A program made the position numbers and the translations under genes. The notes below the pieces were generated by a model, which had not been told where the DNA came from, did not search any database, and worked only from the letters and a program-made list of their open reading frames with translations. From Lentisphaeria bacterium (lineage in GTDB: Bacteria > Verrucomicrobiota > Lentisphaeria > Oligosphaerales > Oligosphaeraceae), in contig JAEDMH010000138.1 of assembly GCA_016303095.1 (NCBI GenBank), forward strand, positions 1-5,699: a stretch of 5,699 bases of DNA, given 5' to 3'. This document shows positions 1 through 5,680 of the stretch, piece by piece. Position 1 is the stretch's first letter. The number at the start of each line of letters is the position of its first letter.

Positions 1-1499
1 GGGAATCCGGGCACGTTATAGTGTTCCGCCAGTTTTGCGCCCTCTCCCCGATCCCCCTGGACGGCCACGCAGACCACCCCCTCCAGCTTTTTCTGCACCT
101 CTTCCTCCTGGAAGGTGGTGTTCTCCATTGCATGGCAGGCCTTGCAGGCGGCTCCCCAGAAATAGAGCAGCAGAGGCTTTTGGAAGAGCGTCGCTTCCTG
201 GAGCGCCGCAGAGTAGTCCGTGCGCCAGATTTCTCCCTTCGGGGGAGCGGGGCGCAGGAGTTGGCATCCCTGGTAGACTGCTTGGAGAGCGCACCCCAGA
301 ATCACCACGCCCATGGCCTGGCGCAGGAGAGTCATCCAGCGTCCGGGCTTAGGCAGGAATCCCAGTCCGGCCCCCAGGAGCGGCCAGGGTGCGCCGAGGC
401 CCATTCCCAGGAGGACGGGGAAGCCGAGAGCGAGCAGGTGTCCTTCTCCGTAGAGTTTAGCGGAAAGAAGAAGCACCCAGATGAGGACCGGGGCGATGCA
501 GGCTCCCGCCAAGAGCGCCGTGCTCATGCCCAGGAGAGCGGCCGTCCCCAGGCTGCCCCGGGATTCTTGGGAGAGGGGGACTTTGCGGAAGCGGGAGAAA
601 TCCAGGAGGAGCACATCGAAGAGGGAGAGTCCCAGGAGGAGGAAGACCGCCGCCAAGAGGAAATGGAAGACGGGGGCAGCCTGGAGAGCGCCGAAGCGTC
701 CCCCGAAGGCCACCACGGCGGCTCCCGCCGCCCCATAGGTCAAGGCCATGGCTCCCCCATAGACGGCTCCCAGACAGGCTCCCCTGCCCCGCCCGATTCC
801 CGCCCCCCGGGCGCCCAGCACCCCCAAGGTCACGGGAATCATGGGCAAGACGCAGGGAGTCAGATTCAGCAGAAACCCCAGCCCCACCGTCAAGAGAGCG
901 GCCAGGAGCCATCCTCCCTCCTGCCACACCCGTTCCAGGAGATTGGTCTCCCTTTCGGGGGAAGGGGGGGCATCCTGGCCGGACAACCAGGCGCAGAAAG
1001 CTGCGGCGTTGGCGTAGCCGTACAGGGGTGGGGCTAGAAGCTCCGGTTCCGTTTCCTCCCCTTGGTCCTCCTGGGGCAAGGAGGTCTGCCCCAGCGCATT
1101 CACCCTTTGGGGCAGATAGCAAAGAGTCTCCACGCATCCCTGGAAGGTCATCCAGAGCGTTTCCTGGGGCTGGGGAGGGATGGGGGTGACCTTCCACAGA
1201 AAGCGGGCTTCCTCCCCCGGATAATACCCGTCCTTTTGCAGGGGTGGAGCTTCCTGCAGCGTCACCTGGATGTCCGGTTTCTCCCCGTCCTCCTCCGGGG
1301 CAGGGGTCACGGAAAGGGTTAGAGCCTCGGGGAGGAGACCGCCTCCCGCCGGTCCCCGGATTTCCCCTCGCACCAGAAGAAACTCCTCCCCGGGAGAAGG
1401 GAGAAGAATCTCCAGTCTTCCCTGGAAAGGGGCCTCCCCCTGAGCCTTCAGAGCGGGGGTTCCCGCGAGAAGAAGAGCGACCAGCCATAGGATTCTCAT
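1..1499 (-). CDS. dsbD: Thiol:disulfide interchange protein DsbD, C-terminus beyond the window edge
   Basis: Inner-membrane protein that carries electrons from cytoplasmic thioredoxin to periplasmic thiol partners (known for the DsbD family). I translated 499 codons plus two bases; the frame runs off the left edge without a stop. A signal peptide (MRILWLVALLLAG, likely cut near residue 19) precedes a periplasmic domain with GCVETLCYLPQ (C122, C127). A multi-spanning membrane domain (about 196-435) follows with the two redox cysteines in NLTPCVLPM (C216) and GACIAPVL (C334). A thioredoxin domain has FWGAACKACH (C452, C455) and reaches the cis-proline motif NVPGFP at the edge. All three cysteine pairs are therefore present. 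The ATG has GGAG 7 nt upstream (1507-1510). It lies 43 bp after the Nudix gene and is probably last or near-last in that operon. E. coli DsbD is 565 residues; perhaps 40-70 residues are missing here. Confidence 0.95.
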   Translation of the reverse strand, partial: MRILWLVALLLAGTPALKAQGEAPFQGRLEILLPSPGEEFLLVRGEIRGPAGGGLLPEALTLSVTPAPEEDGEKPDIQVTLQEAPPLQKDGYYPGEEARFLWKVTPIPPQPQETLWMTFQGCVETLCYLPQRVNALGQTSLPQEDQGEETEPELLAPPLYGYANAAAFCAWLSGQDAPPSPERETNLLERVWQEGGWLLAALLTVGLGFLLNLTPCVLPMIPVTLGVLGARGAGIGRGRGACLGAVYGGAMALTYGAAGAAVVAFGGRFGALQAAPVFHFLLAAVFLLLGLSLFDVLLLDFSRFRKVPLSQESRGSLGTAALLGMSTALLAGACIAPVLIWVLLLSAKLYGEGHLLALGFPVLLGMGLGAPWPLLGAGLGFLPKPGRWMTLLRQAMGVVILGCALQAVYQGCQLLRPAPPKGEIWRTDYSAALQEATLFQKPLLLYFWGAACKACHAMENTTFQEEEVQKKLEGVVCVAVQGDRGEGAKLAEHYNVPGF

Positions 1500-1542
1500 G
1501 GCATTTCTCCGGGGAGGAAGAAGGAAATCCTTCCTTTGCGCC

Positions 1543-2037
1543 TCACAGGCGGGTAAAACTCCAAGACAGGGGATGGGCGTTTTCATAGGGCATATAGCCA
1601 TGGAAGGGGCGGGGATCCCCGTCAAAGACCAGGGGCAGGAAAAAGCGGTCTCCCTCCCACATGGGATAGCGGGAAAACTCCTTCAAGGGAATCCAGGAGA
1701 GAAATCCCTCCTCGTTCTGGGCCAGGGGCGTGCCCCGAAAGCCGGTAATCAGGAAGATGAATCCCAGCCAATCCTCCCCATGGGGGCCGAAGCCGGTCCA
1801 ATTCACCGTCCCCCTGAGCTGCATCTCCGTGACCTCCAGGGAGGATTCCTCCCGGATTTCCCGGATCATTCCCGCCGCCACATCCTCGTTGGCCTCCAGA
1901 TGCCCTCCCAGCCCATTGTATTTCCCATATTGCTCATCCTCCTTCCGGGCAATGCGATGGGTCATCAGGACGGAGGTGCGGTCAGGGGAGAGGATATATC
2001 CCAGGGTTCCCAGAATGGGGCAGTAGTTTTTGGACAT
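1543..2037 (-). CDS. Nudix hydrolase (MutT/MTH1-like)
   Basis: 164-residue single-domain Nudix protein. Nudix enzymes hydrolyse nucleoside diphosphates linked to another group, using metal ions held by the Nudix box. The box is at residues 45-67: G45, E51, then REIREE (59-64), with spacing that fits GX5EX7REUXEEXGU exactly. The one departure is serine (S66) where the consensus has glycine. The lead-in KYNGLGGHLE resembles the NG-GGK/H stretch of MTH1/MutT-like 8-oxo-dGTP diphosphatases, so an oxidised-nucleotide sanitising role is plausible, but the substrate cannot be read from sequence. The ATG start has no recognisable Shine-Dalgarno sequence: the bases just upstream are CTTGAACGATTTCC. 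The gene begins 29 bp after the pseudouridine synthase stop and ends 43 bp before dsbD, suggesting co-transcription. The family is certain; the substrate is inferred. Confidence 0.92.
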   Translation of the reverse strand: MSKNYCPILGTLGYILSPDRTSVLMTHRIARKEDEQYGKYNGLGGHLEANEDVAAGMIREIREESSLEVTEMQLRGTVNWTGFGPHGEDWLGFIFLITGFRGTPLAQNEEGFLSWIPLKEFSRYPMWEGDRFFLPLVFDGDPRPFHGYMPYENAHPLSWSFTRL

Positions 2038-2066
2038 GGAAATCGTTCAAGGGGAGGGGGACGTGG

Positions 2067-2777
2067 CTATGCTTCCGGGGAAGGATCCGTCAGGGAGAGT
2101 CGGCTTTCCACGGAGAGGCGTTCCCGGAGGACGGGATGGGGGAACTCCAAGGTGCGGGAGAGGAGGCCGATGCCCTCCTGGAAATTCGGAAATCCCTCCC
2201 TGCTTTCTGGCGGCGCCCCATACTTTCCGTCTCCGCAGAGAGGGAAGCCGCTGGCCGCCAATTGGGCGCGGATCTGATGATAGCGTCCGGTCTGCAAATC
2301 CAGCTTCAGGAGGAGTCCCGTTTCCAGCACCTGCAGGAGCGTAAAGCCCAGGACACACTCCCGCGCCCCGGGTTCCTTGGGCGAGAGGGCCACCCGGGCA
2401 AAATGCTCCTCGTGTATCAGCCAATTCCGCAATTCCCCGGTCTTTCGGGCAAAGGGAGTCTGGGCCAAGGGAGTTGTTCCCCGCCACACCAGCCCCTGGT
2501 ACTCCTTCCGGATCTCGTGGTTGCGCTGACTGGCATTGAGACGGGAAAGGGCCTTGGACGTGCGGGCAAACAGCACCGCGCCTCCCACCACCCGGTCAAT
2601 GCGGTGGACGGCCTCCAAGAAGACATTTCCCGGCTTCTGGAAGCGCTCCTTCAAGTATGCCTTGCCCCACTCCTCCAGGGAGGCTTCCCGGGTGCCCGAG
2701 GGCTGGGTCAGCATCCCCCAGGGCTTGTCCAACACCAAGAGATGGTTGTCCAAATAGAGGACCTGGGGCTGAATCAT
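2067..2777 (-). CDS. RluA-family pseudouridine synthase
   Basis: 236 residues. RluA-type enzymes isomerise uridine to pseudouridine in rRNA or tRNA. The catalytic motif is EAVHRID (D61 is the expected catalytic aspartate), followed by RVVGGAVLFARTSKAL. A conserved KEYQGLVWG-like segment lies near 91-99, and the second core motif LQTGRYHQIRAQL is at 161-173, followed by GFPLCGDGKYG. There is no N-terminal S4 RNA-binding domain; the protein starts directly with LYLDNHLLVLDKPWGM, as in short RluA/TruC-type members. The usual R-TSG after HRLD is RVVGG here. The ATG overlaps the stop of the upstream isomerase gene (ATGA, 2774-2777), which implies translational coupling; a GAGGAG lies only 2 nt before the ATG. 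The target RNA site cannot be assigned. The family assignment is firm. Confidence 0.93.
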   Translation of the reverse strand: MIQPQVLYLDNHLLVLDKPWGMLTQPSGTREASLEEWGKAYLKERFQKPGNVFLEAVHRIDRVVGGAVLFARTSKALSRLNASQRNHEIRKEYQGLVWRGTTPLAQTPFARKTGELRNWLIHEEHFARVALSPKEPGARECVLGFTLLQVLETGLLLKLDLQTGRYHQIRAQLAASGFPLCGDGKYGAPPESREGFPNFQEGIGLLSRTLEFPHPVLRERLSVESRLSLTDPSPEA

Positions 2778-3637
2778 TTCTCCTCAGTGTTCCACCACTT
2801 CTCCAAATTGCCCATGGTCTCCCGGATGTCCCGGAGCTGCTCCTCGTTCTCTCCAATCTCCCGTTCGATGATGAACTCCCCGGAGAATCCGATTTCCTTC
2901 AAGCGCTGGATGAAGCGGGGATACTGCACCATGCCCTGGCCCACCTGCTTCTCCGGCCCCAGAGAACGACCATCCAAAGGCACGCATCCATCCTTCACAT
3001 GGATGTTCCGGACATACTTTCCGAAGACCGACAGGGCGTCAATGGGATTTCCCTTGCCATAGAGGAGGAGATTGGCGGGATCCAGATTGATACCCAAATT
3101 CTTCAGTCCAAGTTCCTCCAGCCGCTGAATGGCCCGGAGGAGAGTGACGGGGGTCTCCTGTCCCGTCTCGAACCAGAATTGCAGCCCCAGGGACTGGCAA
3201 TGGGTCGCCACCTCCGCAATGCCCATGACCACAGGCAAGAACTCGCTGTCCGTCATATTCTCGGGAATGAAGCCGCAATGGGTGATGATGGCGGGCAGCC
3301 CCAGCTCCTTGGCAAAATCCGCCCCCTTCCGCAAATCCACGACCCGCTGGGCCCGATAGGCGGCAGGAACCAATCCCATGGTCACCGGCCCCTCCACAAA
3401 GTTCCAGCAGACAATCCCGCCATAGCCCGCCCAGAAGGCGCAGGGCTGCACCTGCTTCGCCTCCTGCTGCTCCTGGATGACCCGCAGGGCCTCCCGACGC
3501 CGCTCCCCGTCGTCATACAAGGACGTGTCCCAATTACAAAGCTGGCAGGTGTGCAGACCCAGGGAGGCAATGCGGTCGAAGATGTGGTCGCATCCCGTCT
3601 TGGGAATGGGTTGAATCGTTCCGATCTTCAAGTCCAT
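2774..3637 (-). CDS. Sugar phosphate isomerase/epimerase-like protein (xylose isomerase-like TIM barrel)
   Basis: 287 residues from the chosen ATG (MDLKIGTIQPIPKTG), a usual length for this family. The fold is that of xylose isomerase/AP endonuclease IV-like TIM barrels, which use a divalent metal held by Glu, Asp, His and Glu. Candidate ligands are E157 (FWFETGQE), D186 (NLDPANLLLYG), H213 (NIHVKDG) and E258 (FIIEREIG). NLDPANLL...DAL...HVKD is typical of sugar phosphate isomerases/epimerases, but the actual sugar substrate is unknown. The open frame extends 42 codons upstream to a TTG at 3763. That extension is low-complexity, crosses an inverted repeat and lacks a ribosome site, so I reject it. 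The chosen ATG also lacks a clear Shine-Dalgarno sequence. The stop overlaps the next gene's start by 4 bp. No signal peptide is seen, so it is probably cytoplasmic. Confidence 0.9.
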   Translation of the reverse strand: MDLKIGTIQPIPKTGCDHIFDRIASLGLHTCQLCNWDTSLYDDGERRREALRVIQEQQEAKQVQPCAFWAGYGGIVCWNFVEGPVTMGLVPAAYRAQRVVDLRKGADFAKELGLPAIITHCGFIPENMTDSEFLPVVMGIAEVATHCQSLGLQFWFETGQETPVTLLRAIQRLEELGLKNLGINLDPANLLLYGKGNPIDALSVFGKYVRNIHVKDGCVPLDGRSLGPEKQVGQGMVQYPRFIQRLKEIGFSGEFIIEREIGENEEQLRDIRETMGNLEKWWNTEEK

Positions 3638-3702
3638 GGAAAGAGGGGGGCTGAAAGAGCTCCGGCCCCGAGGGAGGGAAAAAGGTGGAGGGAGAAAAGA
3701 CA

Positions 3703-3752
3703 GAAAATCCGTCGTTTCCCCATTCCCCGGAGGGAAGGCACGGCGGATTTTC
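3703..3752. repeat. Long inverted repeat in the yebC-isomerase gap
   Basis: Arms GAAAATCCG (3703-3711) and CGGATTTTC (3744-3752) are perfect 9-bp complements. Pairing extends to 12 bp (GAAAATCCGTCG / CGGCGGATTTTC) with one G-U wobble if read as plus-strand RNA, or one A-C mismatch as minus-strand RNA. Inside, TTCCC (3716-3720) can pair with GGGAA (3732-3736). On the minus strand the structure is followed by the T-rich TGTCTTTTCT, so it may act as a terminator after yebC or as a leader structure about 65 nt upstream of the isomerase start. The dyad is seen directly; its role is inferred. Confidence 0.5.
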
Positions 3753-3789
3753 CTCAACGTCAAAGAAAACTCGGAAAAGGGGAAGAACT

Positions 3790-3805
3790 CTCCCTTTCCC
3801 GGGAG
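3790..3805 (-). terminator. Weak terminator-like hairpin just after yebC
   Basis: Minus-strand CTCCC-GGGAAA-GGGAG forms a 5-bp stem with a 6-nt loop, 8 nt after the yebC stop. It is followed by a pyrimidine-rich run (AGTTCTTCCCCTTTTCC) that is not a clean T tract. This is a weak candidate; the larger dyad at 3703-3752 could serve instead or in addition. Confidence 0.3.
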
Positions 3806-3813
3806 GAGATCAA

Positions 3814-4575
3814 CTACTCCTCTTCGGCGGCCAAGGCCTCGGCCACGTCATCGGAGAGTTCCATGTCGTGGTAGACGGCCTGGCAGTCATCGTAGTCCTC
3901 CAGGGCATCCACAAACTTCTGGACGCTCTTGGCGGTGCTCACATCGGACACCATGGTGGTGCTGTCGGGAATCATGGCCAGTGTGGATTCGGTGGCCACG
4001 ATGCCGTTGGCCTCGAAGATGGCCAGAATCTTGGCGAAGGCATCCGGAGCGGCCACGATTTCCGCCGTGCCCTCGTCCACCTGGATGTCATCCACATCCA
4101 CCTCCATCAGGAGCTCCATGAGCTTATCCTCGTCCGCCCAGTCGCCCTCGATGACAAAGCGGCTCTTGCGCTTGAACTTGTAGGAGACGGCGCCGGAGCC
4201 GGCCATCTTGCAGTTGTGGCGGGTGAAGAAGGAGCGGATATCGGAGGCACAGCGGTTCTTGTTGTCGGACATGCAGTTGATGATGACCGACACGCCGCCG
4301 GCGGCGTAGCCTTCGTAGGTGAATTCTTCGATGGCGGCCCCTCCCAGTTCTCCCGTGCCCTTCTTGATGGCCCGGTCGATGTTGTCATTGGGCATGTTGG
4401 CGGCCTTGGCGGCGGCCACGGCGGCGCGGAGACGGGCGTTCAGCGCAGGATCCCCACCCCCCTCCCGGGCGGCCTGGATGATTTCCTTGGAGACGCGGGA
4501 GAAAATGGCGCCGCGCTTGGCGTCAGCGGCGCCCTTCTTGTGCTTGATGGACGACCATTTATTATGTCCGGACAT
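3814..4575 (-). CDS. yebC: YebC/PmpR/TACO1-family protein
   Basis: 253 residues, close to the 246 of E. coli YebC. The hallmark N-terminus MSGHNKWSSIKHKKGAADAKRG is intact, as are MPNDNIDRAIKKGTGE (61-76), YEGYAAGGVSVIINCMSDNKNR (88-108), the GSGAVSYKF segment (126-134) and the C-terminal FVDALEDYDDCQAVYHDMEL (221-240). Members were long called transcriptional regulators; more recent work on the family, including mitochondrial TACO1, supports a ribosome-associated role in translation of difficult stretches such as proline runs. The protein should be cytoplasmic. The ATG is preceded by AGGAGAG about 10 nt upstream. The start codon lies inside a 16-bp perfect palindrome. The C-terminus is acidic (EALAAEEE). 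Four cysteines (C101, C109, C122, C231) seem more than I would expect. A 176-bp gap separates it from the downstream isomerase gene. Confidence 0.97.
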   Translation of the reverse strand: MSGHNKWSSIKHKKGAADAKRGAIFSRVSKEIIQAAREGGGDPALNARLRAAVAAAKAANMPNDNIDRAIKKGTGELGGAAIEEFTYEGYAAGGVSVIINCMSDNKNRCASDIRSFFTRHNCKMAGSGAVSYKFKRKSRFVIEGDWADEDKLMELLMEVDVDDIQVDEGTAEIVAAPDAFAKILAIFEANGIVATESTLAMIPDSTTMVSDVSTAKSVQKFVDALEDYDDCQAVYHDMELSDDVAEALAAEEE

Positions 4576-4577
4576 AA
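4562..4577. repeat. 16-bp perfect palindrome over the yebC start codon
   Basis: TTATGTCCGGACATAA reads identically on both strands. It contains the yebC ATG and codons 2-4 (Ser-Gly-His). Part of the symmetry follows from the conserved MSGH start (ATG...CAT), but the TCC-GGA codon choice and the flanking TT/AA are not dictated by it. In RNA it could form a 6-bp stem with a CCGG loop that masks the start codon; in DNA it could bind a dimeric protein. Confidence 0.5.
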
Positions 4578-4620
4578 GAGACTGGCTCTCCTAATGTTGA
4601 CCCGATGCCGTGAAATGCGG

Positions 4621-4635
4621 CCTGGACTAGCCAGG
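4621..4635. repeat. Small hairpin in the yebC leader
   Basis: CCTGG-ACTAG-CCAGG is a perfect 5-bp stem with a 5-nt loop, 46-60 nt upstream of the yebC ATG. It is flanked by the direct repeat AATGCG on both sides. The short stem could be chance in GC-rich DNA. Confidence 0.35.
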
Positions 4636-4736
4636 AATGCGCGGTTTCGGAGAAGAAGATGCCCTCCGTCTCCCGTTGCTCCTCGTTCTTGGCCCGACTC
4701 CACAGCCTCCCGGCATCAGGGTGATGGTAGGAAAAG

Positions 4737-4764
4737 AAAATACTGGGCTTGAGGAAAACGGCAA
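4737..4764 (-). promoter_or_regulatory. Weak promoter candidate for yebC
   Basis: On the minus strand, TTGCCG (4764-4759) and TATTTT (4742-4737) are 16 bp apart; each matches the sigma70 consensus at 4 of 6 bases. The -35 box overlaps an arm of the inverted repeat at 4760-4791, which could make that repeat an operator. It would give a leader of about 155 nt. This is a tentative call; it is only the best candidate I found by eye. Confidence 0.2.
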
Positions 4765-4791
4765 AATGTAAATCCTCCCCGGCATTTTGCC
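4760..4791. repeat. Perfect 9-bp inverted repeat upstream of yebC
   Basis: GGCAAAATG (4760-4768) and CATTTTGCC (4783-4791) are exact complements around a 14-nt loop. On the minus strand the hairpin is followed by GTTTTCC, so it looks like a weak terminator or attenuator about 185 nt ahead of yebC. Alternatively it is an operator dyad. No gene on the minus strand just upstream would need a terminator, which favours a regulatory role. Confidence 0.5.
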
Positions 4792-5016
4792 AATAGGGAA
4801 AAGGGCCCCGTCACCCAGGAATCCCCCGGTGGGAGCCCCTAGTCCGTCTTTCGCACTTCGGGAGTGTTTTGAGGCCAAACAGACACAACAAAAGCGACTC
4901 GGGAAAATCCACATGGGAAGCGGCAGATCCCCCTTCCCTCTCACGCAGGAAATTGTTTCATTTCCACGGGGGAGATGAGAAGATGGGACAGCCCGCCAGA
5001 ATTTTTGGAAAGCCCC

Positions 5017-5045
5017 TTGAGATTTCCCGGGGGATTTCCTATACT
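5017..5045 (+). promoter_or_regulatory. Sigma70-type promoter of the XRE gene
   Basis: TTGAGA (5017-5022) and TATACT (5040-5045) are separated by an ideal 17 bp, matching the consensus at 4 of 6 and 5 of 6 bases. An AT-rich stretch (GAATTTTTGGAAA) lies just upstream. Transcription would start near 5052, giving a leader of about 107 nt before the GTG at 5159. The spacer contains the direct repeat GATTTCC at 5021-5027 and 5033-5039, a possible operator. Confidence 0.65.
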
Positions 5046-5146
5046 TTCTCCTTAGAAGCGACCGCTCTGGCGGAGGGCGGAGGGATGGGCATTTCCCCGT
5101 TCCCGTGTGCTCCTTCTCTCCTCCGTTCCTTCCCGGGCAGAAGTTC

Positions 5147-5153
5147 AGGGAGG
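5147..5153 (+). promoter_or_regulatory. Shine-Dalgarno site that sets the XRE gene start
   Basis: AGGGAGG lies 5 nt (CGAAG) before the GTG at 5159 and is the best ribosome site in this leader in the right frame. It favours that start over the in-frame GTG at 5105, which lacks a well-spaced site. Confidence 0.6.
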
Positions 5154-5158
5154 CGAAG

Positions 5159-5641
5159 GTGGCAAGAGGGAATCTTCCTACAGAGTGTCCATGGGATCTC
5201 CAGACATTTCTGAATGAGACTTACGCCTTCCTCCCCGAACCCCGGGAGATCACTCCCGGGGAGGCGCGACGCTTTCGGCGACAGAGACAGCAAGCCCATC
5301 TCTCCCTCCAGGAGACGGCGGAGTTCCTGCAGCTTCATCCCTCCACCCTGGGAAAATGGGAACGAGGAAAGTGCCGTTCCTGCCAGATCTCCCAGGCCGC
5401 CTCCCTGCAGTTCCTCCGACTCTGGAACCGCCGCTCCCCCCTCCAGGGTTGGATCCCCCTGCTCCAAATGCGGAAGTCTCTCCGAAGGATCCAGAATCCC
5501 GCCATGAAGGCCCTCTTTCTCCAAATGCAGAAGGCCTGCCTCCTGTCGGGAAGCTATGAAGGCCTCCTTGCCCACCTGCACTCCCTGTCTCGCTCCCTAG
5601 AACAGAAACTCCTGCTCTGGGCTTTAGAAAAGGAAACCTGA
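5159..5641 (+). CDS. Cro/XRE-type helix-turn-helix protein
   Basis: 160 residues from the GTG at 5159; an alternative in-frame GTG at 5105 would add 18. The helix-turn-helix spans about residues 32-72: ITPGEARRFRRQ, then LSLQETAEFLQLHPSTLGKWERGK, which is the LS-x-x-x-A-x-x-L-x-x-x-x-STL-x-WERG pattern of XRE proteins. It resembles the DNA-binding half of MqsA/HigA-like antitoxins, but there is no N-terminal zinc finger and no toxin-like gene beside it in this window. A CxxC (C72, C75, in GKCRSC) follows the motif directly. The rest (76-160) is basic, leucine- and glutamine-rich and helical-looking, with no domain I recognise. It is transcribed divergently from yebC from its own sigma70-type promoter. 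It is probably a DNA-binding regulator; its targets are unknown and autoregulation is a guess. Confidence 0.8.
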   Translation: MARGNLPTECPWDLQTFLNETYAFLPEPREITPGEARRFRRQRQQAHLSLQETAEFLQLHPSTLGKWERGKCRSCQISQAASLQFLRLWNRRSPLQGWIPLLQMRKSLRRIQNPAMKALFLQMQKACLLSGSYEGLLAHLHSLSRSLEQKLLLWALEKET

Positions 5642-5663
5642 GCGTAGGATTTCCTCAAGAATC

Positions 5664-5680
5664 CCCCCTCAATCAGGGGG
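5664..5680. terminator. GC-rich hairpin after the XRE gene
   Basis: CCCCCT-CAATC-AGGGGG is a 6-bp stem with a 5-nt loop, 22 nt after the stop codon. On the plus strand it is followed by AAATCTAG rather than a T run, so it is not a classical intrinsic terminator for this gene. An overlapping 7-bp alternative pairing exists (GATTTCC 5648-5654 with GGAAATC 5679-5685). Confidence 0.4.

Larger units (their letters stand above)
4576..5158. other. Divergent intergenic region between yebC and the XRE gene
   Basis: About 580 bp between two genes that point away from each other. Open frames here have proteins without recognisable motifs and no consistent ribosome sites, so I call no gene. No tRNA or other RNA gene was recognised by eye. 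What it does hold: yebC leader hairpins (4621-4635, 4760-4791), a weak minus-strand promoter candidate, a 6-bp dyad GGAAAT-N6-ATTTCC (4948-4965) and a strong plus-strand promoter (5017-5045). Confidence 0.7.

Noticed and set aside
21..1037. A 338-codon open frame on the plus strand
   Set aside because: It lies antisense to dsbD, whose motifs are unmistakable. The product is Gln/Glu/Gly-rich without recognisable domains, as expected for the mirror of a GC-rich gene.
457..1488. A 343-codon minus-strand open frame
   Set aside because: It is another frame of dsbD; the product is Gly/Pro/Arg-rich and has no motif.
3638..3763. A 42-residue N-terminal extension of the isomerase from a TTG at 3763
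   Set aside because: Low-complexity sequence, no ribosome site, crosses an inverted repeat, and the family begins at MDLKIG-like sequence.
2657..3874. A 405-codon plus-strand open frame
   Set aside because: It is antisense to the isomerase and the ends of its neighbours, crosses gene borders and the intergenic gap, and shows no domain.
3685..4752. A 355-codon plus-strand open frame
   Set aside because: It is antisense to all of yebC, which is one of the most conserved bacterial proteins; no family features are visible.
4800..4860. GC-rich structured stretch that at first suggested a tRNA or riboswitch
   Set aside because: No T-loop GTTCRANYC motif, no acceptor or anticodon stem could be built, and no known riboswitch core was recognised.
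4627..4944. A 105-codon minus-strand frame upstream of yebC
   Set aside because: No recognisable motif, no ribosome site, and it spans the inverted repeat at 4760-4791.
5159..5641. MqsRA-type toxin-antitoxin system
   Set aside because: Only the helix-turn-helix resembles an antitoxin; there is no zinc-finger domain and no toxin-sized gene next to it in the window.
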